64,000 bases of DNA from NCBI RefSeq assembly GCF_002270055.1, contig NZ_NIBG01000009.1:62001-126000 (forward strand), in the 5' to 3' direction. This document shows, in pieces, positions 26,775 to 36,996 of the stretch (positions are counted from its first letter, which is position 1; each line of letters begins with the position of its first letter). The position numbers and the translations under genes were made by a program. The notes beneath the pieces were generated by a model, which was given only the letters and a program-made list of their open reading frames with translations, was not told where the DNA came from and ran no database searches. The DNA is from Anaeromicrobium sediminis. Its GTDB lineage: Bacteria > Bacillota > Clostridia > Peptostreptococcales > Thermotaleaceae.

Positions 26775-27614
26775 ATGAAAATATTAATAAGTGGAGCTAA
26801 TGGGCAGTTAGGTACAGAATTAAAAAATCAGTTAAATGATAGAAAGATGACCTATGTAGCTTTAAATAAAGATGAATTAGACATTACCAATTTTAATGAA
26901 GTAAAAAGTATTATCTTAAAAGAAAATCCACAAGTTGTTATAAATTGTGCTGCATACACAAATGTGGATGGCTGTGAAGAAAATGAGATAGATGCTTTTA
27001 AGGTAAATGGAATTGGGGCTCAAAATATGGCAATTGCAACTAATAAGATAAAATGTAAAATTGTTCATATTTCTACAGACTATGTTTTTGATGGTCAAGC
27101 CAATATACCATACAGAGAATATGATAGAGTGAATCCTCAAAGTATTTATGGAGAAAGTAAATTCCTAGGAGAAAAATTAGTAGAAAAGTTTAATCCAAAA
27201 CACTTTATAATTAGAACTGCATGGTTGTATGGAGATGGAAATAATTTTGTAAAGACCATGCTAAACTTGGCATCATATAAGGATGAATTAAATATAGTAG
27301 ATGATCAATTAGGAACCCCCACAAGTACCGTTGATTTAACTAGAGGCATAATCAATCTTATGGAAACAGAGCATTATGGAATATTTCATGGAACCTGTGA
27401 AGGTAGTTGTAGTTGGTATGATTTTGCTAAAAGAATATTTGAACTAAAAGGTATAGACATTAAATTAAATAAAATAATCACAGAAGAACTAAATAGATTA
27501 GCTTCAAGACCTAAGTATTCAGTTTTAGATAATTTTATGCTCAAATTATTAGGACTAAACACTTTTAGACATTGGGAAGATTCATTGGAAGAATATTTGA
27601 GAAATGAGGTATAA
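26775..27614 (+). CDS. rfbD: dTDP-4-dehydrorhamnose reductase
   Basis: A 279-residue short-chain dehydrogenase that performs the last step of dTDP-L-rhamnose synthesis. The start KILISGANGQLGTEL is the NAD(P)-binding motif, VINCAAYTNVDGCEENEIDA and STDYVFDG are family-specific, and YGESKFLGE carries the catalytic Tyr and Lys. It opens the four-gene rhamnose set, here in the order D-A-C-B. GGGGGATC precedes the ATG. Confidence 0.95.
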   Translation: MKILISGANGQLGTELKNQLNDRKMTYVALNKDELDITNFNEVKSIILKENPQVVINCAAYTNVDGCEENEIDAFKVNGIGAQNMAIATNKIKCKIVHISTDYVFDGQANIPYREYDRVNPQSIYGESKFLGEKLVEKFNPKHFIIRTAWLYGDGNNFVKTMLNLASYKDELNIVDDQLGTPTSTVDLTRGIINLMETEHYGIFHGTCEGSCSWYDFAKRIFELKGIDIKLNKIITEELNRLASRPKYSVLDNFMLKLLGLNTFRHWEDSLEEYLRNEV

Positions 27615-27617
27615 ACC

Positions 27618-28487
27618 ATGAAAGGAATAGTATTAGCAGGAGGAGCAGGAACAAGGCTATATCCAATTACAAAAGTAGTATCTAAGCAATTATTACCTAT
27701 ATATGATAAGCCAATGATATATTATTCTTTATCTGTTTTGATGCTTTCTGGAATAAAAGATATATTGATTATTTCAACTCCTAGGGATTTACCCATGTAT
27801 GAAGAACTACTAGGAGATGGAAGTCAGTTAGGAATTTCTTTTTCATATGAAGTTCAAGAAAGGCCAAGGGGCCTTGCAGAAGCATTTATAATTGGCGAAG
27901 AGTTTATAAGAGATGATAGGGTTGCTTTAGTTTTAGGAGACAACATTTTTTATGGTCATAGATTCACAAATATACTTCAAAGGGCAGCTTCATTAAAAGA
28001 GGGTGCAGTCATATTTGGGTATTATGTAATAAATCCTAAAGCCTTTGGCGTAGTAGAATTTGATAAGGAAGGAAATGTTACTTCTATTGAAGAAAAACCA
28101 GAAAAACCTAAATCTAATTATGCAGTACCTGGATTATATTTTTATGATAATAATGTAGTAGAAATTGCAAAAAATATAAAGCCATCAGTAAGGGGAGAAT
28201 TAGAGATTACTGCTGTAAATGAAGAATATTTAAAAAGAGGAAAGTTAAAAGTAGAATTATTTGGCAGAGGTCTAGCATGGCTTGATACGGGAACAAATGA
28301 GGGTTTACTGCAAGCTACCAACTTTGTAGAAGCAGTTCAAAAAAGGCAAGGACTATATATAGCTTGTTTAGAAGAAATTGCTTATAAAATGGGATATATT
28401 GATAAAAATCAGCTTATAAAATTAGCTCAATCACTTTCAAAAACAGATTACGGTAAGTATTTACTCCATATAGGAAATGGTATATAA
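27618..28487 (+). CDS. rfbA: Glucose-1-phosphate thymidylyltransferase
   Basis: A 289-residue nucleotidyltransferase that forms dTDP-glucose. The signature [16 protein letters not shown] is at the start, followed by [24 protein letters not shown] and EKPEKPKSN. The ribosome site GAGGT lies in the last codons of rfbD, so the two are coupled. It is full length for the family. Confidence 0.97.
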   Translation: MKGIVLAGGAGTRLYPITKVVSKQLLPIYDKPMIYYSLSVLMLSGIKDILIISTPRDLPMYEELLGDGSQLGISFSYEVQERPRGLAEAFIIGEEFIRDDRVALVLGDNIFYGHRFTNILQRAASLKEGAVIFGYYVINPKAFGVVEFDKEGNVTSIEEKPEKPKSNYAVPGLYFYDNNVVEIAKNIKPSVRGELEITAVNEEYLKRGKLKVELFGRGLAWLDTGTNEGLLQATNFVEAVQKRQGLYIACLEEIAYKMGYIDKNQLIKLAQSLSKTDYGKYLLHIGNGI

Positions 28488-28501
28488 ATCGAGGTGTTGT
28501 T

Positions 28502-29059
28502 ATGGGGATATTTAAGTTTATAGAAACTGAAATAGAAGGCTTATATGTGATTGAAACAAAAATCTTTGGAGATAATAGGGGCTATTTTATGGAAACATAC
28601 AACGAAAAAGATTTTAAAAAAGCAGGACTAAATATTTCTTTTGTTCAGGATAACCAATCAAAATCAAAAAAAGGAGTACTTAGGGGATTGCATTTTCAAT
28701 ACAAGTATCCCCAAGGGAAATTAGTAAGAGTTACAAAGGGAGAAGTATTTGATGTGGCAGTTGATATTAGAAAAAATTCTAAAACCTTTAGTAAATGGTA
28801 TGGAGTAATTTTATCTGAAGAAAATAAAAGGCAATTTTATATTCCACAGGGATTTGCCCATGGATTTTTAGTTTTATCAGATGAGGCAGAATTCGTTTAT
28901 AAGTGCACAGATTTTTATCACCCTGAAGATGAAGGTGGAATACTTTGGAATGATTTAGATATAGGTATTCATTGGCCCTTAAATAGGGGTGATGAAATTA
29001 TACTTTCAGAAAAGGATAAAAAGTGGAAAACATTAAAGGAAATGAAATTATATTTTTAG
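28502..29059 (+). CDS. rfbC: dTDP-4-dehydrorhamnose 3,5-epimerase
   Basis: A 185-residue cupin-fold epimerase. Recognisable parts are the active-site stretch VLRGLHFQ, FVQDNQSKS, and IPQGFAHGFLVLSD, together with KCTDFYHPEDEGGILWND. It starts with ATG after GAGGTG, 14 bases past rfbA. It provides the epimerisation between the dehydratase (rfbB) and the reductase (rfbD). Confidence 0.96.
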   Translation: MGIFKFIETEIEGLYVIETKIFGDNRGYFMETYNEKDFKKAGLNISFVQDNQSKSKKGVLRGLHFQYKYPQGKLVRVTKGEVFDVAVDIRKNSKTFSKWYGVILSEENKRQFYIPQGFAHGFLVLSDEAEFVYKCTDFYHPEDEGGILWNDLDIGIHWPLNRGDEIILSEKDKKWKTLKEMKLYF

Positions 29060-29083
29060 ATATAAAAACTTGAGGTGAAAGGT

Positions 29084-30061
29084 ATGAAAACTCTATTAGT
29101 AACAGGTGGAGCAGGTTTTATAGGTAGTAACTTTATAAGGTATATGATTGATAAATATAAAAATTATAAAATAATTAATCTAGATTTACTAACCTATGCA
29201 GGAAATCTAGAAAATCTAAAGGATATAGAACATAATCCTAATTACGAGTTTATAAAAGGAGACATATCAGATAAAAAACTAGTAGATAAAATAGTATCTA
29301 AGAAAGTAGATTATATAATAAATTTTGCAGCAGCATCCCATGTGGATAGAAGTATAGAAGATCCTGAAGTTTTTATAAGAACAAATATAATGGGAACCCA
29401 AGTCTTATTAGATGCTGCTAAAAAATATAATATAGAAAAGTATGTTCAAATTTCTACAGATGAAGTATATGGCTCATTAGGAAAGGAAGGATTATTTATA
29501 GAAGAAACACCAATTGCTCCAAACAGCCCATATGCAGCTAGTAAAGCGGCAGCAGATTTATTAGTTAGAGCATATTACAAAACATATAAATTAGCAGTAA
29601 ATATTACAAGGTGTTCAAATAATTATGGTCCCTACCAATTTCCTGAGAAATTAATCCCTTTAATGATAGCTAATGCCTATGAAAATAGAGAATTACCTGT
29701 ATATGGTGATGGGCTTCAAATCAGGGATTGGCTTCATGTTAAAGATCATTGTAGGGCAATAGATTTAGTACTTCACAAAGGAAAAATAGGTGAAGTATAT
29801 AACGTTGGTGGCAATAATGAAAAAGCAAATATTTATATAGTGAAGTTTATACTTGAGAAGTTAAAGAAATCCGAAACATTAATACGATATGTTGAAGACA
29901 GATTAGGACACGATAGAAGATATGCCATAGATTCGTCCAAAATTCAAAATGAACTAGGGTGGAAACCAAAGTATGATTTTGAAAGAGGAATAGAAGAAAC
30001 TATAAACTGGTATTTAGATAATAAAAACTGGTGGAAAAAGTTAATAAGTAGATCCTTTTAG
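29084..30061 (+). CDS. rfbB: dTDP-glucose 4,6-dehydratase
   Basis: A 325-residue extended short-chain dehydrogenase. The start KTLLVTGGAGFIGSNFIRYM is the NAD-binding motif; STDEVYG, SPYAASKAAADLLV (catalytic Tyr and Lys), NNYGPYQFPEKLIPL and DRLGHDRRYAID are diagnostic. ATG 29084 follows GAGGTG by six bases, so the GTG at 29075 is not used. It closes the rhamnose set before a terminator. Confidence 0.95.
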   Translation: MKTLLVTGGAGFIGSNFIRYMIDKYKNYKIINLDLLTYAGNLENLKDIEHNPNYEFIKGDISDKKLVDKIVSKKVDYIINFAAASHVDRSIEDPEVFIRTNIMGTQVLLDAAKKYNIEKYVQISTDEVYGSLGKEGLFIEETPIAPNSPYAASKAAADLLVRAYYKTYKLAVNITRCSNNYGPYQFPEKLIPLMIANAYENRELPVYGDGLQIRDWLHVKDHCRAIDLVLHKGKIGEVYNVGGNNEKANIYIVKFILEKLKKSETLIRYVEDRLGHDRRYAIDSSKIQNELGWKPKYDFERGIEETINWYLDNKNWWKKLISRSF

Positions 30062-30086
30062 AAATAGTATGTATTTTAAATGCACT

Positions 30087-30117
30087 CCTAAAAGTTAAGT
30101 CTTTTAGGTATTTTTTT
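30087..30117 (+). terminator. Terminator after the rhamnose genes
   Basis: CCTAAAAG pairs with CTTTTAGG around TTAAGT, followed by TATTTTTTT. Confidence 0.85.
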
Positions 30118-30212
30118 ATAGTATAAAAAAAATAGTTTATACGTATTATGAAGTAAGAAAAATATATAATTCTAGCTAAATTCATTTAAGGGATAAGTAG
30201 GTGAATTATTTT

Positions 30213-32150
30213 ATGATATATTTTAAGAATCAAAATAGCAGTATAAAAAATACGATTGATAAGTTTGAAAAACCCATAGTTTCTATTATTATAACTGTAG
30301 AAAATAATTTAAATTATATAAATTTCTGTTTACAAGAAATATTTAAAAATAAAAACAATATTCCCTATGAAATAATTATAACGCATGATTCTTCCAATGA
30401 TGAGAATGTGAACATTTACAATGATATTGGAAACATTAGAACAATTAGAAATGGAAAAAATCTAAGTTATATATTAAAGTGCAATAATGCAGTTAAATAT
30501 GCAAAAGGAAAATATATTTTATTTTTAAATAATAATACAAAAGTAAAAAAAGATTGGCTAAAATTCCTTGTAGATTTAATAGAAAAGGATGAATTAATTG
30601 GCATAGTAGGTTCTAAATTGGTTGATATAAATGGTAGATTGAAACAAGCAGGGGGAATAGTGTTTCAAGATGCTGGGGGATGGGATTATGGAAAATTAGA
30701 TGAAGCAGAAAAACCAGAATATAACTATGTAAAAGAAGTGGATTATATATCCAGTGTGAGTATGATGATTAGAAAAGACTTATGGGAAGATATAGGAGGA
30801 TTTGACGAAGGTTATACTTCTGATTTATATGCAGATATAGATTTAGCATTTGAAATTAGAAAACGAGGATATAAGGTTATGTATCAACCTGAATCAGTTG
30901 TTGTCTATTATGAAGAGAAATATAACAAAAAAATTAAACATTGTAATGATCTAGATAGAAAAAAAATTATGAACAAATGGCATGGAGTTTTAAAGAAACA
31001 ACACTTTGAAAGAGGAAAACATGTATTTTGGGCTAGAGATAGAAGTTTTGATAAAAGGACTATATTAGTTATAGATCGTATTATACCTCAATATGATAAA
31101 GATGCAGGTTCAAGGAATACTTATCAATACCTTAGGCTATTAGCTGAAATGGGATTAAACGTAAAATTTCTTGGAGATAGTTTTTGTGGAGATGAACTAT
31201 ATTCAAGAGAACTTCAACAATTGGGTATAGAAGTATTATATGGAACATGGTATAAAGCTAATTATAAAAGGTGGATGAAGGAAAATGCCAAAAAGATTAA
31301 TTATGTGTATTTAAATAGACCCTATATTGCAATTAAATATTTAGAATTTATTAAAAGGAATACGAATGCAAAAATTATATATCATGGGCAAGATATTCAT
31401 TATGTTCGTGAACTTAAAAAATATGAAATAGATAAAAATGAAAAAACACTTAAAAGATCTGAAAATTACAAAAAAATTGAACATGAGCTTTTTAAACAAG
31501 TAGATACAATTTTTACAGTAAGTCAAACTGAGCAAAAACTTATAAAAGATATTGTACCTAATAAAGAGGTGATTAAAATTCCAATATTTTATTACGAGTT
31601 ATGCAAAAAAAAGCTTACTAGTTTTGAATCAAGAAAAAATATAATGTTTGTCGGAGGGTTTAAGCATCCTCCCAATGTGGATGGAATAAAGTGGTTTGTC
31701 AAAAAAATATTTCCAAATATATTAAAAAAAATACCAAGTATGAAATTTTATATTATAGGTTCAAATCCCACAAAAGAAATTTTAGACTTAAATTCTGACA
31801 ATATTATTGTTAAAGGTTTTGTTTCGGATGAAGAACTTGCGAACCTATATAATCAAGTAAAGTTAGTGGTTATACCTCTTAGATATGGTGCAGGAGTTAA
31901 AGGAAAAACAATAGAGGCTATATATAACCAAGTGCCAATTGTAACAACTAATTTTGGGATAGAGGGACTTACAGAAATTAATGAAGTAATTACTCCTCAT
32001 AATAAGGCCAATGAGTTTGCACAGCAAATTGTAGATATATATTTTGATAATGAGAAGTTAACGAAGATTAGTCAATCATATATTAAATATATTGAAAAAT
32101 ATTTCATGAAAAAGAACGCCGTAGATCAAGTTAAAATAGCTCTTAAATAA
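30213..32150 (+). CDS. Two-domain glycosyltransferase (GT2 + GT4)
   Basis: A 645-residue bifunctional glycosyltransferase. Residues about 20-250 form a GT2 family A-fold domain (KPIVSIIITVENN, with YADIDLAFEIRKRGYKVMY containing the acidic motif). Residues about 290-640 form a GT4 B-fold domain (VDRIIPQ-like IDRIIPQYDKDAGSRNTYQY, IFYHG-like IIYHGQDIHY, and VIPLRYGAGVKGKTIEAI near the end). Fusions of this kind build repeating or alternating sugar linkages. ATG 30213 fits AGGTG nine bases upstream better than GTG 30201. No signal peptide; cytosolic face of the membrane. The sugars are unknown; rhamnose is a candidate given the preceding genes. Confidence 0.88.
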   Translation: MIYFKNQNSSIKNTIDKFEKPIVSIIITVENNLNYINFCLQEIFKNKNNIPYEIIITHDSSNDENVNIYNDIGNIRTIRNGKNLSYILKCNNAVKYAKGKYILFLNNNTKVKKDWLKFLVDLIEKDELIGIVGSKLVDINGRLKQAGGIVFQDAGGWDYGKLDEAEKPEYNYVKEVDYISSVSMMIRKDLWEDIGGFDEGYTSDLYADIDLAFEIRKRGYKVMYQPESVVVYYEEKYNKKIKHCNDLDRKKIMNKWHGVLKKQHFERGKHVFWARDRSFDKRTILVIDRIIPQYDKDAGSRNTYQYLRLLAEMGLNVKFLGDSFCGDELYSRELQQLGIEVLYGTWYKANYKRWMKENAKKINYVYLNRPYIAIKYLEFIKRNTNAKIIYHGQDIHYVRELKKYEIDKNEKTLKRSENYKKIEHELFKQVDTIFTVSQTEQKLIKDIVPNKEVIKIPIFYYELCKKKLTSFESRKNIMFVGGFKHPPNVDGIKWFVKKIFPNILKKIPSMKFYIIGSNPTKEILDLNSDNIIVKGFVSDEELANLYNQVKLVVIPLRYGAGVKGKTIEAIYNQVPIVTTNFGIEGLTEINEVITPHNKANEFAQQIVDIYFDNEKLTKISQSYIKYIEKYFMKKNAVDQVKIALK

Positions 32151-32198
32151 ATCAAACAAAGCTTACAGATAAAAGTGACGGAAAGGGGGTATTCCATT

Positions 32199-34712
32199 GT
32201 GAAGCAAAATAATGAAAATTACAAAAATTGTAATATCAAGATTAGTGAAGATCTAATTTTTGATGAAATTCAATCACAACTTATTATATGTCGTCCGTTT
32301 TTACCTAACAAAAAATCATCAGACTTATCAGTAAATTATTATTTTATTGATCCAAATTTTGTTGATGAGATTTCTTTATTAACAATTACACAAAATTATT
32401 CGCATGTATATATAGAACGTAATCTTGTAAGTATTTTAAGACAGTTCCTTAATAAAATTAATTCAAAGGTAAGTATTATAGATAATATTACTATAGATAA
32501 AAAAGTAATTATAGATGATATTCGAATTGCATTTCTAGCTTCAAGTGATACACATGTTGATTTTATGGTTAAAATCGCAAATAAATTCAAGAATATTTTA
32601 TTTTTAATTCCATCTAAATATTGTAAAGAAGAAGGAGCTTATGATGCTTTAAAAAAGCATGGATACACTCCAATTGAGATAGATTATAAAGCTGTAAAAT
32701 CAAAAGTCTTAGAAAAATTCAATCCTGACTATATTTTCTGTGCAGCTGATTGGTCATTAGAGTTTTTAGCTGTACAACGAATTGTTAAAGATAAAAATAT
32801 TCCTATTATTGCGCTACAGGAAGGCCCTCATGATTGGCAACAGAAGTTTTGGCAAAACATAAAAAGGAAAAAAGTTTTGAAGGCCTTAAACCAATATAGA
32901 AATGCAGATATATTTTTCTCACAAGGTGGCGTGACACTAAACTACATTAGGCCAAAATACTTTGCTGTTACTGGAAATCCAAAGGTTAATAAAATTGAGC
33001 ATATAGCCCTGCCAAAAGAACCAAAGGTTCTAATCAATTGTAATTTTACTTATGTAAAGACTAAGCCTCCATATGAAAATAATGGTGATATGTGGATGGA
33101 AAAGGTCCTTAGAGTTTGTAAAAACCTTAATTTAAAATATATCATATCTAAGCATCCAAGAGATGAACTTTCCTGTAATGATCCTAATTTAGTTAAATCA
33201 AATGCTTCTAGAATTAGAGATCAAATTATTTCGTGTAGTATAAGTATAAGCCGTTTCAGTAGCATTATTTACGAAACTTTAGCTTTAAGTAGACCTACTG
33301 TTTATTTTAATCCCCATCTGGAGCCTATGTTAACCTTTACAGAGGATTTATTTGGTATGCCTAATTTAACAACAACTGAAGAAGGATTGACTAGAATTTT
33401 GCAACAGCATAAAAAGAACTATAGCTTTGATCATAGAAAAAATGAAGCATATCTTCACAGGCATATTGGACCTCAAGACGGAAAGGCACTTAAGCGAATA
33501 ATTTCTATGCTTATACAGTTAAGAAAACATACTACGGATAATAATGTATCTATACAAAATCTAGTAAATGATAGTATATCTTTAGAACGAATAGGGGCCA
33601 AGCGAAGTATTGCTATATTTGTAAGAAATTCACCAGAAGATTATTCTATAGGTAGATATGAAGCTCTTATGTTAACGGAAGCATTAGCAGCATTAGGGCA
33701 TAAGATATATTATATAACTGATAATATACCAATTTTCTATTCTGATTTTAGACAATTAAAAAAACATAAAGATATTGAAATTTGTCTTACTAAAAGTTTC
33801 AAAAGCAATCTTCCTTACGGAGTAAAAATAGATATGGTAATTTGTGTACCAGGTTTTGATATGCATAATAACTTTTATATGGAATCTGTATCCTTTGCTA
33901 AAAGACACAAGGCTTCTTTAGTATTGAATAATTTTCAAACGCTTAACTGGGTTAATACTTTTTCACCCCAAAAACAAGATGAAAAATTATGGTCATATTG
34001 GAATACTGTAAGCAAGGATTCTTCTCTCATATTGTCACTTGCACATGAAGGGACTAAATATGCTAAGAGATTTTATAGGAACTGTAGTTCAAAAACTCTT
34101 TTCAAATATTGTTACCCTTCAATTAATAGTGTAGTAGCAGATAGTGTTTCTGATTTTCCAAAGGAAAAAAGAATAGTTTTTATTAATCCACATAACAACA
34201 GTAACCATAAGGCGGGTTTTAATATAAGTGATATCTTTTCAGCATCAATGAAGGGATACACACTAGTTATTATAGCAGGCATTGGTAAGTTACCTAATAA
34301 ACTAATAGAAAAAATCAAGCAAAAAGCTAAAAAATATGGAGTATTTTTAGAGATAAAATATAGAATTTCAGATTATGAAAAATTTATAGAACTTAAAAAA
34401 GCCTCGTTACTTCTGTTTCCATCATTCTTTAAAGGCTATAGTTATCCACCTATTGAGGCACTATATTGCAATACTCCCTGTATTGCTTTTGACTTACCAG
34501 TACTTCGTGAAACTTGTGGAGATAGTATTATTTATGTACCAGTTGGGGATTGGAATACTTTAAAATGCAGATTAAATGATGAATTAGGAAAATTTTCAAT
34601 AGGGCATAGATATGAGAATTTATGTTCACAAGTATTGCAAATCGCAAAATTAGAAATGTATGCAAAACGATTAGATAAAATTGTGGACGAATTATGTAGT
34701 AATTGCTATTAA
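32199..34712 (+). CDS. Large glycosyltransferase: CDP-glycerol-transferase-like domain + GT4 domain
   Basis: An 837-residue protein. Residues about 100-420 resemble the capsule/teichoic acid polymerase fold (IALQEGPHDWQQKFW, KYIISKHPRDELS, SISRFSSIIYETLALSRPTVYFNP). Residues about 470-835 form a GT4-like domain (RSIAIFVRNSPEDYSIGRYE, LLLFPSFFKGYSYPPIEALY, LPVLRETCGDSIIYV). The GTG at 32199 follows AAGGGGG by nine bases and is preferred to GTG 32175. The C-terminal half is a paralogue of the protein encoded at 36997-38514. It probably adds or polymerises units of the surface glycan; exact linkage unknown. Confidence 0.8.
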   Translation: MKQNNENYKNCNIKISEDLIFDEIQSQLIICRPFLPNKKSSDLSVNYYFIDPNFVDEISLLTITQNYSHVYIERNLVSILRQFLNKINSKVSIIDNITIDKKVIIDDIRIAFLASSDTHVDFMVKIANKFKNILFLIPSKYCKEEGAYDALKKHGYTPIEIDYKAVKSKVLEKFNPDYIFCAADWSLEFLAVQRIVKDKNIPIIALQEGPHDWQQKFWQNIKRKKVLKALNQYRNADIFFSQGGVTLNYIRPKYFAVTGNPKVNKIEHIALPKEPKVLINCNFTYVKTKPPYENNGDMWMEKVLRVCKNLNLKYIISKHPRDELSCNDPNLVKSNASRIRDQIISCSISISRFSSIIYETLALSRPTVYFNPHLEPMLTFTEDLFGMPNLTTTEEGLTRILQQHKKNYSFDHRKNEAYLHRHIGPQDGKALKRIISMLIQLRKHTTDNNVSIQNLVNDSISLERIGAKRSIAIFVRNSPEDYSIGRYEALMLTEALAALGHKIYYITDNIPIFYSDFRQLKKHKDIEICLTKSFKSNLPYGVKIDMVICVPGFDMHNNFYMESVSFAKRHKASLVLNNFQTLNWVNTFSPQKQDEKLWSYWNTVSKDSSLILSLAHEGTKYAKRFYRNCSSKTLFKYCYPSINSVVADSVSDFPKEKRIVFINPHNNSNHKAGFNISDIFSASMKGYTLVIIAGIGKLPNKLIEKIKQKAKKYGVFLEIKYRISDYEKFIELKKASLLLFPSFFKGYSYPPIEALYCNTPCIAFDLPVLRETCGDSIIYVPVGDWNTLKCRLNDELGKFSIGHRYENLCSQVLQIAKLEMYAKRLDKIVDELCSNCY

Positions 34713-34764
34713 ATTATAATTTGAATAAGTATTTATTGGTTCAATTATGAAAAGAGGGATTATT

Positions 34765-36978
34765 ATGGAACGAAAAACAAGAGAGAGCAAGAGAAAGGTT
34801 TTGTTTATAACTACTGTGCCACCTTTTTTATATAACAGAGAAAATCAAAAAGCTACACAATATTTGATAGATTATATTATTAATTTGTCATATGACATAG
34901 ATATGATAATACAAACGAGATATGACAAAAAAGCTTTTACTAGACATTTTAGGAATAAGGTAAAGGTATATCAAACGCCTTCTGTAGAATGTAGAACATA
35001 TTCTCATCCTTTTTCATGTACTTCTGACGAGACAGTAAATATTGCAAAAGAATTATTAAAAAGCAACAAATATGATTTTGTAGTTTGTAATTATGTGTAT
35101 TCTGTAAGGGTTATAAAAGAATTACGAAAAGAAATAAACATGCCTTATTGCATTACAGTTGCACATGGGACTATAACTGGGATAGGGAGTGAGAATCTAA
35201 TAGATAGAAATAATACAGCATATTGTTTATGTGATCCTAAAGTAGAAGCAGAATGTTTGAGTTATTCGGATGTTGTATGTGCAACTTCAAGTTATGAACT
35301 TGAATATTATAAAAATATAGGAGTAACTTCTAAAATGATATTAACTGAATATGATGAATTCAAAGATCTTTCAGAACTGTATATAGGAAAGATTAGAGAA
35401 AGAAGAAAAAAAATTTTAAAAAAATCCATTACGTATTATCCACAATTTTCAACTAAAGAAGAATTAAATAATCATTATCACAGAGCTTGTTGGTATTTGC
35501 CCAAACTTAAGAATAAATGTGAGTCAGTTTTTTTCTATCAAAACATGGATAAAAATATAGAACCAGGAGAGAGACCATCTTATATGTGTCCTCCTACAAA
35601 TAATATAGATCATATAAAAATTGAAAGAGGGTTATTTTCTTATTTAAAATCTCTATATAGTTCACGTATTATACTTGTTTGGAAAAATGAAGAATCACCT
35701 ATACTAAATTTACTTAAAAATTTAGGAGTGAAGATTCTAAATGTAGAAACGAATGACTTAACTTCCATAGAATATGGAACCTATTGTGGATTATATTGGA
35801 GGCATATTTTAGAACCAAAGGAAAGACAAAGTATTATAAAAGAAAGTTTTGATAAATTCAAAAAAATATATAATAAAATTAAAGAACAAAATTTTAGCTA
35901 CTCATGTGTGTTTGGAACGGGACCTTCGTTAGAAGAGGCCTATAAATTTGATTTTAGTGATTGTTTAAGTATTGTTTGTAATTCTATAGTACAAAACGAA
36001 AAGCTATTAAACCATATAAATCCTAAATTCATTACTGCTGGGGATGTGATTAGTCATTTTGGTGTTTCAAAATATGCGGAAACTTTCAGAAGAGATCTAG
36101 TAAAGGTTTTAAAAGAAAGAGAAATGTACTTTGTAACTACCGCTCCATTTGGATATTTATTATTGTTAAATTATCCTGAAATCAAAGAAAAAACAATTAT
36201 AATTGAACAAAATACAGATGATCCAGTCTACGACTTGTTGCAAACCTTTGGAATTCCACGGTTAGACAGTACATTAAATATCCACATGCTACCCTTAGCT
36301 AATACCTTTAGCGATGTAGTATGCATATTAGGATGTGATGGCAAAAGTGAAGTTAGAGACAATGAGGATTTTTGGGCCCATGCAAAGGAGGCTCAATATA
36401 TAGATTTAGTAGATACAGGACATCTATGCCACCCAACTTTTGATATTCATAGAAAAAAGAAGACGTATTCTAGATATTTAGATTCTGTAAAAAAATCTAT
36501 AGAAAAGGGTGAAAAGAAAAACAAAAAAACATATATAACTTTAAAAGGAAGTAACATAGAGGCATTGAAGAATAAATGTATAAGAAATGAGTATTTGAAG
36601 CCTTATAGTAATAAAATAATAAATTTAAATAAAATTGTGACAAGATACTATAAAATGACATATAAAGATATTGAAGAAGGAAATGTTGAGTTGAAATATG
36701 GAATTTCTGAGATGAGAATTGATGAAAATAATTTATATATAAGGGGATGGATTGTAGGAAATAGAAAGGTCGATAAGATAGAAGTTTTTATAAAAGAACA
36801 AAAAAAGGGATGTTGTGTTATGGGAACAGAAAGAAGTGACATATACAAAAAATATCCCCAATATAACAATAAAAATTCAGGATTCTACTATATGCAAAAA
36901 TTCACAAATGGAAAAATAAAAAAACAAGATATAAATATGTATGCTTATATAGGTGGGAAAAAGAAAAAAGTTTATTAA
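34765..36978 (+). CDS. Glycan protein with GT4-like, Maf/DUF115-like and C-terminal RGW modules
   Basis: A 737-residue multidomain protein. The N-terminal third looks like a GT4 donor fold (KVLFITTVPPFLYNRENQKA). A central section from about residue 385 (CVFGTGPSLEEAYKFDFSDC, NPKFITAGDVISHFG, VVCILGCDGKSE) resembles the DUF115 domain of motility accessory factors, which glycosylate flagellins. The last 90 residues form a beta-rich module (LYIRGWIVGNRKVDKIEVFI) also present in two other proteins of this locus. ATG 34765 is chosen for GAGGGA upstream. The DUF115 part suggests protein glycosylation, but this is tentative. Confidence 0.65.
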   Translation: MERKTRESKRKVLFITTVPPFLYNRENQKATQYLIDYIINLSYDIDMIIQTRYDKKAFTRHFRNKVKVYQTPSVECRTYSHPFSCTSDETVNIAKELLKSNKYDFVVCNYVYSVRVIKELRKEINMPYCITVAHGTITGIGSENLIDRNNTAYCLCDPKVEAECLSYSDVVCATSSYELEYYKNIGVTSKMILTEYDEFKDLSELYIGKIRERRKKILKKSITYYPQFSTKEELNNHYHRACWYLPKLKNKCESVFFYQNMDKNIEPGERPSYMCPPTNNIDHIKIERGLFSYLKSLYSSRIILVWKNEESPILNLLKNLGVKILNVETNDLTSIEYGTYCGLYWRHILEPKERQSIIKESFDKFKKIYNKIKEQNFSYSCVFGTGPSLEEAYKFDFSDCLSIVCNSIVQNEKLLNHINPKFITAGDVISHFGVSKYAETFRRDLVKVLKEREMYFVTTAPFGYLLLLNYPEIKEKTIIIEQNTDDPVYDLLQTFGIPRLDSTLNIHMLPLANTFSDVVCILGCDGKSEVRDNEDFWAHAKEAQYIDLVDTGHLCHPTFDIHRKKKTYSRYLDSVKKSIEKGEKKNKKTYITLKGSNIEALKNKCIRNEYLKPYSNKIINLNKIVTRYYKMTYKDIEEGNVELKYGISEMRIDENNLYIRGWIVGNRKVDKIEVFIKEQKKGCCVMGTERSDIYKKYPQYNNKNSGFYYMQKFTNGKIKKQDINMYAYIGGKKKKVY

Positions 36979-36996
36979 TTATAAGGTGGTGATACT

